Assembly (NCBI RefSeq): GCF_029029505.1
Contig: NZ_JAKJSD010000002.1
Span: forward strand, 310,001-374,000
DNA from: Ancylomarina sp. DW003
Lineage (GTDB): Bacteria; Bacteroidota; Bacteroidia; Bacteroidales; Marinifilaceae
Direction: 5' to 3'
DNA: 64,000 bases
Part shown: piece by piece, positions 8,692 to 19,807 of the stretch
How the letters are laid out: the number at the start of each line of letters is the position of its first letter
Position numbering within the stretch: the stretch's first letter is position 1
Notes under the pieces: model-generated
The model's input: the letters and a program-made list of their open reading frames with translations, nothing else
The model's database searches: none
Told to the model about the DNA's origin: nothing
Program-made: the position numbers and the translations under genes

Positions 8692-9903
8692 TTATGATTT
8701 TCTTTTCTTAAAAGGTTTCTTCTTAAAAAATTTTCTAGGTCCTTTTTTCCTTACTTTAGGATTATAAACAGGCGCCTCACCTAGTTCTTCGGGTACCGGA
8801 ATTTTAAAAATATCTGTTTCAATTAAGTTTTCAATACTCTTAAAATCTAACTGATCTTTTTCGGTTATAAAGGTTAAAGCAACCCCCTCGGAAGCAGCAC
8901 GAGCTGTACGTCCTACCCTGTGGACATAATCCTCTGCATCATTAGGCACATCGAAATTTATAACCAAGTCAATTGAATCGATATCAATACCACGTGCAAT
9001 AATATCTGTTGCTACCAGAATTTGATACTTCTTGTTTCTAAAGCCTCGAAGAACTTCTTCACGCTCACTTTGCTCCAAGTCTGAATGAATACCTTCAACT
9101 AAAAACTTCTGACGTTTCAATTCCTTAGTCATAGCTTTCACATTCATCTTAGTTGATGAGAAGATGATTACAGATTTTACATCCTTATCCTTTAGTAAGG
9201 TTTGAATCAAAGGTATTTTTTGGGGCTCATAAACCATATATGCAGCCTGAAGAACACCTTCTGCTGGTTTAGATATAGCAATGTTGATACTCTCAGGATT
9301 CACCATAATGCTACCAGCCAATTTTCTCATTTGCTCTGGCATAGTTGCTGAGAACATCAGGTTTTGGCGCACCTTTGGCAGGTGATTAACAATTTGCATT
9401 AGATCTTCATAGAATCCCATGTCAAGCATTCTATCTGCTTCATCAAGAATCAAATGCTTTACTTGTTTGGTGTTTACATAGCCCAAATTCAAGTGAGAAA
9501 TAAGGCGACCAGGTGTTGCTATAATAACGTCAGCACCTTCCATCAAACCTGTTTTTTGCTGATCCCAAACCCCTGAATCACCACCTCCATATACAGAAAG
9601 TGATGAAATAGATAAGAAATAAGCAAAGCCCTGCATTTGTTGATCAATCTGTAAGGCTAATTCACGAGTAGGAACCAATATCAAAGTACTGAACCCTTCA
9701 ATTTTATTCTTTTGAATTTTATCCATGATTGGCAACAAATAGGCAGCAGTTTTTCCTGTACCTGTTTGTGCACAAACGATTAAATCCTTATTGTTTATAA
9801 TTTGTGGTATAGCCAACTCCTGAACCGGAGAAGGTGTTTCGAAGCCCATAGCATCAAGGCCTTCCATGATGTCGGGGCAAAAGTCAAGTTCTGAAAATTT
9901 CAA
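8692..9903 (-). CDS. DEAD-box ATP-dependent RNA helicase (RhlE/SrmB-like)
   Basis: 403 residues with the complete motif set in order: Q-motif FETPSPVQ, motif I AQTGTGKT, Ia PTRELALQ, Ib TPGRL, II DEAD, III SAT, IV IIFSSTK, V ATDIIARGIDID, VI HRVGRTAR. The last 25 residues are very basic (KKGPRKFFKKKPFKKRKS), as in RhlE-group helicases that use the tail for RNA binding. A role in RNA unwinding, ribosome assembly or decay is inferred from the family. It appears to have its own promoter in the 260-bp gap upstream. Confidence 0.94.
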   Translation of the reverse strand: MKFSELDFCPDIMEGLDAMGFETPSPVQELAIPQIINNKDLIVCAQTGTGKTAAYLLPIMDKIQKNKIEGFSTLILVPTRELALQIDQQMQGFAYFLSISSLSVYGGGDSGVWDQQKTGLMEGADVIIATPGRLISHLNLGYVNTKQVKHLILDEADRMLDMGFYEDLMQIVNHLPKVRQNLMFSATMPEQMRKLAGSIMVNPESINIAISKPAEGVLQAAYMVYEPQKIPLIQTLLKDKDVKSVIIFSSTKMNVKAMTKELKRQKFLVEGIHSDLEQSEREEVLRGFRNKKYQILVATDIIARGIDIDSIDLVINFDVPNDAEDYVHRVGRTARAASEGVALTFITEKDQLDFKSIENLIETDIFKIPVPEELGEAPVYNPKVRKKGPRKFFKKKPFKKRKS

Positions 9904-10140
9904 GCTTTCTGAAAAATTATAATATGAATACTATAAAATATGAGACTGAGTTTTCTTGAATTTTATAGCTTCCATGACTTACAGAACCCATCTCACAATA
10001 TATTACCAAATTTAAAGTCTTAACTAGTCGCCTGTCAGTTTGCTTTGACCACTTTTAAAGACCTATTCGAAGATACAAAAAAGAATTGAAACGTATCATA
10101 AGATACCTTGTCCCAAGCCTTCTCCCTATTCTTATAGAAA

Positions 10141-10164
10141 TTTGGCTTAACTAAGTAAGCCAAA
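10141..10164 (-). terminator. Terminator hairpin after rlmI-like gene
   Basis: TTTGGCTTA and TAAGCCAAA form a perfect 9-bp stem with a six-base loop, 17 bp beyond the stop codon of the minus-strand methyltransferase; on that strand it is followed by TTTCTAT. Confidence 0.65.
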
Positions 10165-10180
10165 CCCAAATCATTACCTC

Positions 10181-11368
10181 TTACTCTACGTACAATACCA
10201 GTCCCTTAAGGTAATCCCCTTCAGGATGGAAAATATTCACAGGATGATCAGCAGGTTGATTTAGTTGGTGTAAAATACGAACACGACGTCCTGCATTTGC
10301 AGCAGCTATAAAAACAGCTTTTCTAAAATCCTCTTTACTAACAGCTTGCGAGCAAGAGAAAGTAAACATGATTCCACCCTTTTTTATAGCTTGGAAACCT
10401 TTTAGATTTAATCGTTTATACCCCTTAAGTGCATTTGACAAGACTTTCTTGTGCTTTGCAAAAGCAGGAGGATCCAGAACAATTAAATCGTATTTCTGAT
10501 CAGAATCATCTAGATATTTAAACGCATCAGTCGCAAATGCTTCGTGTCTTTTATCACCAGGGAAGTTTAACTCAACATTTTCGTTTGTTACCTCAATAGC
10601 TCTTGCTGAAGCATCTACTGAATGAACCAAATTGGCTCCGCCTCGCATGGCATAAAATGAAAAACCACCTGTATAACAAAACATATTCAATACAGATCGT
10701 CCTTTTGAATAACGTTCCAATAAAGATCTGTTTTCACGTTGGTCGATAAAGAAACCCGTTTTTTGTCCTTCTAGCCAGTCTACCTTAAATTTCAAGCCAT
10801 TTTCTATAGCAGTAAAATCTTTAGTCTCTCCTAATAGGTATTCGTTAGTTGGCTCTATTCCTGATTTAAATGGAATCGTTCCTTCCGATTTATCGTAAAC
10901 TGCAATCAAGTCATCACCTAAAACTTCTTTTAGAGCTTCAGCAATTTCACCACGATGCAGATACATTCCCACTGAGTGAGCTTGAATAACTGCCGTTCCA
11001 GCATAATAATCGACAATTAAACCTGGCAAGCTATCTCCTTCACCATGTACTAATCGACACACATTATTGTTTTCGATGCCTAACAAACCTATTTCACGGC
11101 GGACACGACAAGCTGAGCTTAATCGATCAACCCAAAAGTCATTATTTATCTCAACCGGCTCGAAACTTAAAATACGAACAACAATAGATCCGATAGCAAT
11201 ATGTCCCAGTGCTAAAAATTGATCATCGTTACTGTAAACCGATACCAAATCTCCTTCTTCTAAACCTTCATCAACGCGAGCAACAGCTCCGGAAAATACC
11301 CAAGGATGAAAACGCTTAATCGAGTTCTCTTTGTCTTTCTTTAATACAACTTTGGGATAACTAATCAT
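10181..11368 (-). CDS. Class I SAM-dependent rRNA (cytosine-C5) methyltransferase, RlmI-like
   Basis: 395 residues from the ATG at 11368; the frame extends to 11407 but RlmI proteins begin with the PUA domain just as MISYPKVVLKKDKENS does here. Domains: PUA RNA-binding domain (1-75, with HPWVFSGAV), a linking EEHEE-like region, and a Rossmann methyltransferase domain with SAM motif SVLNMFCYTGGFSFYAM (about 220) and catalytic region LIVLDPPAFAK. The family modifies 23S rRNA C1962 in E. coli; the target here is inferred. Last gene of a probable recQ-DUF5063-exonuclease-rlmI unit with gaps of 70-105 bp. Confidence 0.9.
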   Translation of the reverse strand: MISYPKVVLKKDKENSIKRFHPWVFSGAVARVDEGLEEGDLVSVYSNDDQFLALGHIAIGSIVVRILSFEPVEINNDFWVDRLSSACRVRREIGLLGIENNNVCRLVHGEGDSLPGLIVDYYAGTAVIQAHSVGMYLHRGEIAEALKEVLGDDLIAVYDKSEGTIPFKSGIEPTNEYLLGETKDFTAIENGLKFKVDWLEGQKTGFFIDQRENRSLLERYSKGRSVLNMFCYTGGFSFYAMRGGANLVHSVDASARAIEVTNENVELNFPGDKRHEAFATDAFKYLDDSDQKYDLIVLDPPAFAKHKKVLSNALKGYKRLNLKGFQAIKKGGIMFTFSCSQAVSKEDFRKAVFIAAANAGRRVRILHQLNQPADHPVNIFHPEGDYLKGLVLYVE

Positions 11369-11441
11369 GAATATTCTTATTTCGTAAAAGACCTCAGTGA
11401 GAACCAAAGTCCATTCTAATTATTTGTAATGTGTAGGATAT

Positions 11442-12038
11442 TTATTTCTTCTTTTTTGAGATACTTGCTTTTAGAGCTTCGTATATTTCTAATGAAACCC
11501 AAGAATCAGTTGCAGCATAACGTAACTGCCCGGGACTTAACTCAGCTGCTTCCCAATTGGATACTTGCTGACGCTTCGAAATTCTAATTCTTAAAACAAT
11601 TGCAGCCAATTTCTTAAGTGAAAAATTTTCTATCCCAAAACTTGATACATACTGTTGAAGTTCTAAGAAAGAATTACCATCAAAATCTGTGATATCCTGT
11701 AAACCTCGAATATCATCTTTAATAGCTGCACCAACTTTTATGATTTCAGGATCGCTTAACAAATCAATAATAGAGAAAGGCAGACCTATCCTATTTAATC
11801 GAAATAAGAAGCTTTTTTCAGAACTAGATAATTGTAATAAGGCGACAGGATTAACGCTCCCTTTGGTAAAAGAGGGTTTCGTTTCTGTATCAAACCCTAA
11901 AACAGGAAATTGTTTCAAATAATCAACAGCTTCCTCAAGGCCTTCATCACTATCTATTATTACAATTTCACCTTCGAAAGCTTCTAATGGGAGGTCGTTT
12001 ATTTCTTCTTTTGTTATACTCTTCTGAAAACTGATCAT
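11442..12038 (-). CDS. RNase D-like 3'-5' exonuclease domain protein
   Basis: 198 residues, essentially a single DEDDy exonuclease domain. Visible motifs: Exo I VLGFDTETKPSF (Asp and Glu metal ligands), Exo II around VGAAIKDDIRGLQD, Exo III LRYAATDSWVSLEIYE (Tyr and Asp). The HRDC domains of full RNase D are absent, which is usual for this short bacterial form. It likely trims RNA or DNA 3' ends; the substrate is unknown. It lies between the DUF5063 gene and the rlmI-like gene, an order I recall from other Bacteroidales. Confidence 0.9.
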   Translation of the reverse strand: MISFQKSITKEEINDLPLEAFEGEIVIIDSDEGLEEAVDYLKQFPVLGFDTETKPSFTKGSVNPVALLQLSSSEKSFLFRLNRIGLPFSIIDLLSDPEIIKVGAAIKDDIRGLQDITDFDGNSFLELQQYVSSFGIENFSLKKLAAIVLRIRISKRQQVSNWEAAELSPGQLRYAATDSWVSLEIYEALKASISKKKK

Positions 12039-12142
12039 TCTTAATATTTTTCATCGTCCGCTGATCATCTGCAGGCTGGTCATTTTATATGCTGGCTATT
12101 CTTCTTCGTTTCCCCACTGCTGTGGTGTTGTGAGAATATTGA

Positions 12143-12724
12143 CTAACTCATATCTAATCGGTCAATGGAAGATGGTCCTTGTTCATTCAGATCATCTTCC
12201 AGCTTTTCCGGGTGAGCTAACAGATAATGGATAGCTCTCAACGAATTAACCGTTGCTTGCCCCCAATATTGATGAAAATTATTATTTAAATCCCAAAGGG
12301 CATCGTTCATAATTTCAACACTGGCAATACGATAAGAGGTTAAAAAGTCTTTTAAATCTTGGTAGATATCAGCAAAATTCTCAGAAATAGAAGCAACAAC
12401 CGGTTCGTCGCTATCACGCATTCCATCGTCAAAAACTTCAAGATATTCATCATTAGCTCCCATCTTTTCGATTACGGCCGTTCTGATATATTCCCAATCA
12501 CCTTCACCTACAAACTTTTCTATCTCTCCTTCAAACTCATTCTCTACCTTAGGTAACAAACTTGCCTTTAAATATAACAAAGGCAATAGCTTTTGTGAAC
12601 GATCGATAAAATCCAATTTTGAGATTTTAGCACTCGACTCTAAGAGTATACAAAACTCATTAGCAACTGTCACAAATTCTATCGTATTTTTATCGTAAAC
12701 CTGATGTTCAAAATTCTCTTCCAT
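12143..12724 (-). CDS. DUF5063 domain protein
   Basis: 193 residues, acidic, no signal peptide or membrane helix. The N-terminal half (YDKNTIEFVTVANEFCILLE, then LLPLLYLKASLLP) and the central AVIEKMGANDEYLEVFDDGM segment fit the DUF5063 family of helical proteins from Bacteroidota. The function is unknown. Its neighbours, a helicase, a nuclease and a rRNA methyltransferase, hint at nucleic-acid metabolism, but the protein itself shows no catalytic motif. Confidence 0.8.
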   Translation of the reverse strand: MEENFEHQVYDKNTIEFVTVANEFCILLESSAKISKLDFIDRSQKLLPLLYLKASLLPKVENEFEGEIEKFVGEGDWEYIRTAVIEKMGANDEYLEVFDDGMRDSDEPVVASISENFADIYQDLKDFLTSYRIASVEIMNDALWDLNNNFHQYWGQATVNSLRAIHYLLAHPEKLEDDLNEQGPSSIDRLDMS

Positions 12725-12803
12725 CTCTTAATTTATAGTGTAACCCTGCAAAATTAAAAAGATTTTGACAATAATGGTCGATCTGAGTACAAATCTCACA
12801 GAT

Positions 12804-14702
12804 TCAAGCTAATCGAATCTTATTATTTTCAGTGGTTTTAACTTCATCATTGTCCATCATCAAACGAATAACTTCCAAAAGTTTCTTTTCAGAAAATTGA
12901 CTTAACTCGACTAATTCATCTACTGAACTTTCATCTTTTGCTAAAATTTCTTTCACTTCAGATTTAATATTCTTGTACATGTTTGTCTCTAAGCCATCAC
13001 TCTTTTCCTTACAGATATCACATTCCCCACAGTTTGGTGCTCTCAATTGTCCAAAGTATTCCAATAGCATTTTCGAACGACAAGTATCAGGTGATTCTGC
13101 ATATTGAACTACAGCCTTTATTTTCTCCTCAAACTTTTCTTTTCTTTCCTGATAAACAGCTTTTGTAAATTTTAAATAGCTAAGAGGTAAGCGTTCTTGT
13201 GTGTATATAATGAATGGTGTTTTTTTTCTTGGAATGTATTTAATAATGCCATGCTGAGACAAATCTTTCAAACGATCTATCAAAATTTTCACATCTACCT
13301 TTCTTCTATAAGCTAAAGAATCAAGATTTACTGGTACATAATCCGTAAACAAACCGGTATATGTTCGAAGTAACAATTTTATGAAATCATCCTGCTCCTT
13401 ATTTTCTAACTGAAATCGATATAAATCGTCTCGATTTATTGCAAAATGTAATTTCGTAGAATGTTCTAAATCATCAGTTACTTCAATATAACCTGCTCGC
13501 TGAAGTATTTTGAGGCTATTAAAAGCTTGCAAAACATTAAATTTGAACTTTTGACAAAAAAGAGCCAAGTTAAAATCGAACACTGCATCCTTACCTGCAC
13601 CTTCAGCTATCTGTAAGAAATTACCCACTGCCTGATACACTCTTTTTATGGTATCAATTTCGGGATATGACGTTTTGATTCGTTTTAACAATTTCACCTT
13701 ATCCGGATTTGAATAAAGCATCACGGCATAGGCACGTTTTCCATCGCGACCTGCTCGACCAGCTTCCTGAAAATAGGCTTCAAGTGTATCCGGCAAATCA
13801 AGATGAACTACCGTTCGAACATCTGATTTGTCAATTCCCATACCAAAAGCATTTGTAGCTACCATAACCTGCACAACACCGTCACGCCATCTTTCCTGCC
13901 TCATATCTTTTACGGCATTATCAAGACCTGCGTGATAAAACTCGGCTTTAAGCTGATTCAGCTTCAAGAATTCGGCAATCTCTTTACACTTTTTCCGACT
14001 TCTAACATATACAACGGAACTCCCTTTCTGCTTTCTCAGAATCTTTAATAAATACCTGTTTTTATCTTCTATAGTTCTAACCAAATACGAAAGATTAGAA
14101 CGTTCGAAACTTTTTCTAAAAACATTTTTCTTTGCAAAACCCAAACGATCCTGAATATCATCAACAACTTCGGGCGTCGCTGTAGCGGTTAAAGCAAGAA
14201 CAGGAACTTGAGGCAACAATTCCCGAAGTTGGATAATCTTTAAATAAGAGGGACGAAAATCGTATCCCCATTGAGAGATACAGTGTGACTCATCGATAGC
14301 AATTAAGCAAACATTCATGCTCGAAAGCTTTTCCTGAAAAATTGCAGTACCTATTCGCTCTGGCGATATATAAAGGAACTTGTTATTTCCATATAGACAT
14401 TTATTTAAAATGACATCTATTTCGTCACGAGTTTGTCCGGAATAAATCAGTTCAGCTTTAATGCCTTTTTCTTTCAAGTTTAAAACCTGATCCTTCATTA
14501 AAGCGATTAAGGGAGAAACCACAATACAAAGTCCATCCATAGCCAATGTTGGCACCTGAAAAGTCAAAGATTTACCTCCACCTGTAGGCATCAAGCCCAA
14601 AGTATCACGACCTTCAACTACAGATAGAATAATATCTTCCTGTAAGGGACGAAATTCATCATAACCCCAATATTTCTTTAAGACTTTGTGGTATATACTC
14701 AT
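12804..14702 (-). CDS. recQ: RecQ-family ATP-dependent DNA helicase
   Basis: 632 residues. Superfamily 2 motifs are complete: motif 0 FRPLQEDII, Walker A MPTGGGKS, DESH box, LTATATP, and the motif V/VI block NAFGMGIDKSDVRTVVH ... QEAGRAGRDG. The zinc-binding region is present (CRSKMLLEYFG ... CGECDIC, four cysteines) and is followed by a short C-terminal helical domain rather than a clear HRDC. RecQ unwinds recombination and replication-fork intermediates. First gene of the probable minus-strand unit, divergent from guaB across 239 bp. Confidence 0.93.
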   Translation of the reverse strand: MSIYHKVLKKYWGYDEFRPLQEDIILSVVEGRDTLGLMPTGGGKSLTFQVPTLAMDGLCIVVSPLIALMKDQVLNLKEKGIKAELIYSGQTRDEIDVILNKCLYGNNKFLYISPERIGTAIFQEKLSSMNVCLIAIDESHCISQWGYDFRPSYLKIIQLRELLPQVPVLALTATATPEVVDDIQDRLGFAKKNVFRKSFERSNLSYLVRTIEDKNRYLLKILRKQKGSSVVYVRSRKKCKEIAEFLKLNQLKAEFYHAGLDNAVKDMRQERWRDGVVQVMVATNAFGMGIDKSDVRTVVHLDLPDTLEAYFQEAGRAGRDGKRAYAVMLYSNPDKVKLLKRIKTSYPEIDTIKRVYQAVGNFLQIAEGAGKDAVFDFNLALFCQKFKFNVLQAFNSLKILQRAGYIEVTDDLEHSTKLHFAINRDDLYRFQLENKEQDDFIKLLLRTYTGLFTDYVPVNLDSLAYRRKVDVKILIDRLKDLSQHGIIKYIPRKKTPFIIYTQERLPLSYLKFTKAVYQERKEKFEEKIKAVVQYAESPDTCRSKMLLEYFGQLRAPNCGECDICKEKSDGLETNMYKNIKSEVKEILAKDESSVDELVELSQFSEKKLLEVIRLMMDNDEVKTTENNKIRLA

Positions 14703-14903
14703 TTATAGACAGAAATTCAGAAACTCAACTTAAAACAATCCTTTATTTTAAAGGCTTTAACAGTTATTTCAAAGTTTTAAAATACACATAAAAATCGCAT
14801 CAAATACGTGAAATTATGGCTTTATTAACACACAAAACTAAACATCTAAAATCAATTAACACTTTTTTAGTTTATCTATCAACACTTATCGCACTATTTT
14901 TTG

Positions 14904-14911
14904 TAATTTCG
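14904..14911 (+). promoter_or_regulatory. Candidate -7 promoter element for guaB
   Basis: TAATTTCG differs from the Bacteroidota TAnnTTTG consensus at one base and lies 31 bp before the guaB ATG in the divergent recQ-guaB spacer. No clear -33 TTG is seen, so this is only a candidate. Confidence 0.3.
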
Positions 14912-14929
14912 CATGCAATTTAAATCTAA

Positions 14930-16411
<1,482 letters not shown>

Positions 16412-16435
16412 TCTTTCCGAAGATTAACATTATAG

Positions 16436-16465
16436 TCGGCAATTGGTTTTCGAACCGATTGCCGA
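16436..16465 (+). terminator. Hairpin after guaB
   Basis: TCGGCAATTGGTT and AACCGATTGCCGA pair over 13 bp with one wobble and a TTCG tetraloop. The T-tract behind it is interrupted (TAATATTTGAGTTTT), so termination may be partial and the folding-factor genes may be read through from guaB. Confidence 0.6.
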
Positions 16466-16501
16466 TAATATTTGAGTTTTAAAAATATAAAAGCCTTATT
16501 T

Positions 16502-17344
16502 ATGACAAGAAATATCATCTTACTATTTATTCTTCCAGGGTTTATATCATGTAATTCAAATAACACAGTTGATAATCCTACCGTAGCAAAAGTTGATGAT
16601 TCTTACTTGTATCTAAATAAAGTACGAGAGCTTATTCCTAATAATAGCTCGAAAGAAGACAGCTTAAGAATTGCTGAAAATTACGTTCATCAGTGGATAA
16701 AAAAGCAACTTTTAGTTTCACGTGCTGAACTCAACCTTACCGAAGAAGATCAAGATGTAGAAGAAATGGTGGAAGATTACCGTTCTTCACTCATCATACA
16801 TAAATACCAGCAACACTTAATTGAGCAGAAACTAGACACCTTTGTTGCTGATTATGAAATCGATAAATATTATCGTGCATACCCGGGCAACTTTCTATTA
16901 AACCGTAATATTGTTAAGGCGGTTTACATTAAAATACCAAAACCTCTTCCTCAAGCAAAGAAGATCAAACAGATCTATAAATTAAAGAAAGATGAAGATT
17001 GGGATAAATTAGAAGACTACTGTTTTCAAAATGCCACAAAATTTGATAATTTTAGCGAGCAATGGATTTATTCTCAAATTCTACTGAGTCAAACACCTAT
17101 AAAGGTAAGTGACGAAGAAAAATTTCTTAGACGAAATAAGTATTTTGAAAGCGAGGATAGTACATTCCATTATCTGATAAATATTCAGGATTATAAATTA
17201 AAGAAGGAAATTGCTCCTCTTTCATTTGTGAGCGAAGATATTCGTAAGATCATTATCAATAAACGAAAAATTCAGTTTATTAAAAATATGGAGGAAAGCA
17301 TTTTCAGAGATGCCGAATCAAAAAACAAATTCAAAATTTACTAA
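16502..17344 (+). CDS. SurA-N-like periplasmic lipoprotein chaperone
   Basis: 280 residues from the ATG at 16502 (a TTG 30 bp upstream is unlikely). The signal sequence ends in GFISCNSNN, a lipobox, so the protein is lipid-anchored. It then has the SurA/PpiD-type N-terminal pattern, TVAKVDDSYLYLNKVRELIP followed by long helices, but no recognisable parvulin rotamase core; the C-terminal half looks like a degenerate copy. It overlaps the region upstream of the next, true PPIase gene by spacing of only 10 bp, so the pair probably acts together in outer-membrane protein folding. Confidence 0.75.
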   Translation: MTRNIILLFILPGFISCNSNNTVDNPTVAKVDDSYLYLNKVRELIPNNSSKEDSLRIAENYVHQWIKKQLLVSRAELNLTEEDQDVEEMVEDYRSSLIIHKYQQHLIEQKLDTFVADYEIDKYYRAYPGNFLLNRNIVKAVYIKIPKPLPQAKKIKQIYKLKKDEDWDKLEDYCFQNATKFDNFSEQWIYSQILLSQTPIKVSDEEKFLRRNKYFESEDSTFHYLINIQDYKLKKEIAPLSFVSEDIRKIIINKRKIQFIKNMEESIFRDAESKNKFKIY

Positions 17345-17354
17345 ACTTTCACAT

Positions 17355-18707
17355 ATGCGCAACATTATTTTTAAAATCTGCTCGTCATTAGCCTTATTAG
17401 CTATCGTTTTTACAACGAGTCAGGCACAGGATAATTCGATTGATAAGATTATTGCTGTAGTCGGTAATCAGGTTGTCTTAAAATCAGATGTCGAACAACG
17501 TTTTATAGGTATGAAAGCTCAAGGTTACCAATCAGGATCTGTAGATTTAAAATCAGAGATTTTTGAAGACCTTTTGATTGAAAAACTGATGATTGCTCAA
17601 GCACAAGTTGATAGTATTGAAGTTACAGAGCAGGAAGTTGAAAACGATCTTCAACGTAAGATTGAGATGTACATTCAGCAAGTTGGTTCTAAAGAGAAAC
17701 TGGAGCAATATTTCAACAAAAGTATTCCTGACATGAAAAATGAGTTACGTGATATGACCCGTAACGAAAAAATTAAAAACAAAATGAGAGCAGAGATAAC
17801 AAAGAATGTTTCTGCAACTCCAGCTGAAGTCCGTAACCTGTACAGTACATTACCCCAAGATAGTTTACCTGTGATTCCAGGTGATATGCAAATTCAGCAG
17901 ATTACCAGAAGTCCTAAGGTTACAGACGATGAGAAAAATAGAATTCGCGAAAAACTAAGAAGCTATCGTGATCGTATTATGAAAGGTGAAAGTTTTGCAA
18001 CACTTGCTGTACTTTATTCTGAAGATCCAGGTAGTTCTCAACGTGGTGGAGAACTTGGTTTCACACCCAGAGCTAATCTAGTTCCTGAATTTGCGAATGA
18101 AGCTTTTAACTTGAAGCCTGGCAAGATCTCTAAAATTGTTGAGTCTGAATATGGTTTCCATATCATTCAACTTATCGATCGTAAAGGTGAGAGAATTAAC
18201 GTGCGTCATATTCTTCTTAAGCCACGTATCTTGCAAACTGACAGAACAGAAGCAACTAATATCTTAGATAGTATTGCAGATAATATTCGAAATGAGAAAA
18301 TCAAATTCGAAGAAGCAGCATTCTATTATTCAGATGACAAGGATACTAAAAATAACGGTGGTTTAATGGTGAATCCTCGAAATGCAAGTTCAAAATTCAC
18401 AAAAGAGAGCTTACCTCCAGCAATTGCCAAGGCTGTAAACAAATTAAAAGTAGGAGAAATATCTGAAGCTTTCCTTGACGATCAAAGAGGACAAGAGAAC
18501 TACAAAATCATCAAGATTAAATCTCTATCTAAGCCTCATAAAGCAAATCTGTCTGACGACTGGAGTCAATTTGAGAATATGCTTATACAACAAAAGCAAC
18601 AAAAAATACTTAATAAATGGATCAGCGAAAAGCAGTCTGGTACTTACATCAGTATCGACGATTCATATAAAAATGCAACATTCAGATATAAAAACTGGAT
18701 TAAGTAA
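17355..18707 (+). CDS. SurA-like periplasmic peptidyl-prolyl cis-trans isomerase
   Basis: 450 residues from ATG 17355, chosen because it opens a clean signal peptide (MRNIIFKICSSLALLAIVF, cut after SQA). The N-terminal chaperone domain has the SurA signature DKIIAVVGNQVVLKSDVE. Two parvulin domains follow: the first is well conserved (GESFATLAVLYSEDPGSSQR, GGELGFTPRANLVPEF, SEYGFHIIQLIDRKGERINVRHIL), the second weaker (KIKFEEAAFYYSDD, NNGGLM). It catalyses prolyl isomerisation and escorts outer-membrane proteins in the periplasm. The guaB-lipoprotein-surA order is one I recall from other Bacteroidales. Confidence 0.9.
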   Translation: MRNIIFKICSSLALLAIVFTTSQAQDNSIDKIIAVVGNQVVLKSDVEQRFIGMKAQGYQSGSVDLKSEIFEDLLIEKLMIAQAQVDSIEVTEQEVENDLQRKIEMYIQQVGSKEKLEQYFNKSIPDMKNELRDMTRNEKIKNKMRAEITKNVSATPAEVRNLYSTLPQDSLPVIPGDMQIQQITRSPKVTDDEKNRIREKLRSYRDRIMKGESFATLAVLYSEDPGSSQRGGELGFTPRANLVPEFANEAFNLKPGKISKIVESEYGFHIIQLIDRKGERINVRHILLKPRILQTDRTEATNILDSIADNIRNEKIKFEEAAFYYSDDKDTKNNGGLMVNPRNASSKFTKESLPPAIAKAVNKLKVGEISEAFLDDQRGQENYKIIKIKSLSKPHKANLSDDWSQFENMLIQQKQQKILNKWISEKQSGTYISIDDSYKNATFRYKNWIK

Positions 18708-18722
18708 TAAAAGAGCATACAA

Positions 18723-18752
18723 AATCAGACACAGCTCTAGTTGTGTCTGATT
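18723..18752 (+). terminator. Rho-independent terminator after surA-like gene
   Basis: AATCAGACACA pairs perfectly with TGTGTCTGATT around an eight-base loop and is followed by CTTTGTTTTTG. Confidence 0.8.
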
Positions 18753-18791
18753 CTTTGTTTTTGTTATTCATGAAAATTTAAATTTTCTGTG

Positions 18792-19757
18792 ATGAATTTT
18801 AAAACTGAAGTTGAGGCAGCTAATGCCTTAAAAAGCAAATACGACAACTTGCTTTCCGAGATCAAAAAAAAGATTTACGGTCAGGATGAGATTATTAAAC
18901 AGGTCTTAATTTCAATTTTCAGCAATGGGCACTGTCTGTTGGTGGGTGTTCCAGGTTTAGCAAAAACACTTTTGGTTAATACCATTTCTCAAGCACTCGA
19001 TCTAAAGTATCAACGCATTCAGTTTACACCAGACTTAATGCCTTCTGATATTATTGGTACGGAGATTCTAAACAGCGACAGACAATTCAAGTTTATTCAG
19101 GGCCCACTTTTTGCCAATATTATTTTGGCTGATGAAATAAACCGAACGCCACCAAAAACACAATCAGCACTTCTCGAAGCCATGCAAGAGAAAGTAGTGA
19201 CTGTTAATGGTAAGAATTACCAACTAGATGAACCTTTCTTTGTTTTAGCAACTCAAAACCCAATTGAACAAGAAGGAACCTATCCCCTTCCTGAAGCACA
19301 ATTAGATCGATTCATGTTTAGTATTTACCTAGACTATCCAAGCTTTGAAGATGAAATTAGCATCGTTGAGAACACCACTTCTGGGAAAAGTTTTAAGGTA
19401 GAAAAAATCATGTCTGGAGACGAGATTAACTATTATCAAAAACTAATTCAAAAAGTCCCTATTAACAGAAATGTATTGGAATATGCCGTTAATTTAGCAG
19501 CTAAAACACGTCCTAATACAGAACTTGCAAGCCCAATAACCAATAAGTATATCAATTGGGGTGCAGGACCAAGAGCATCTCAATATTTAGTTATAGGCGC
19601 TAAAGCACATGCTATTATTTCTGGTAAATATTCTCCTGATATTGAGGATGTAAAAGCTGTTGCCATACCAATTCTTCGCCACAGAATAATGAAAAATTAT
19701 AAAGCAGAAGCTGAGGGTATTAGCATCGAAAACATTATCGAAGAACTATTAAATTAG
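18792..19757 (+). CDS. MoxR-family AAA+ ATPase
   Basis: 321 residues; an in-frame GTG sits one codon earlier but ATG 18792 is preferred. Walker A is GVPGLAKT (the family's GxPGxAKT form), Walker B ILADEINRTPPKTQSALLEAMQE, sensor 1 LATQNPIEQEGTYPLPEAQLDRF, all diagnostic of MoxR. Such ATPases act as chaperones for metal or cofactor loading and often pair with a VWA-domain protein; none is adjacent here. Stands alone between two terminator/gap regions and is followed by the OstA-like gene 50 bp downstream. Confidence 0.93.
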   Translation: MNFKTEVEAANALKSKYDNLLSEIKKKIYGQDEIIKQVLISIFSNGHCLLVGVPGLAKTLLVNTISQALDLKYQRIQFTPDLMPSDIIGTEILNSDRQFKFIQGPLFANIILADEINRTPPKTQSALLEAMQEKVVTVNGKNYQLDEPFFVLATQNPIEQEGTYPLPEAQLDRFMFSIYLDYPSFEDEISIVENTTSGKSFKVEKIMSGDEINYYQKLIQKVPINRNVLEYAVNLAAKTRPNTELASPITNKYINWGAGPRASQYLVIGAKAHAIISGKYSPDIEDVKAVAIPILRHRIMKNYKAEAEGISIENIIEELLN

Positions 19758-19807
19758 TACTTGAGATCACATCCTATTAAAAGTCATTTCATTCATATTT
19801 ATCATCA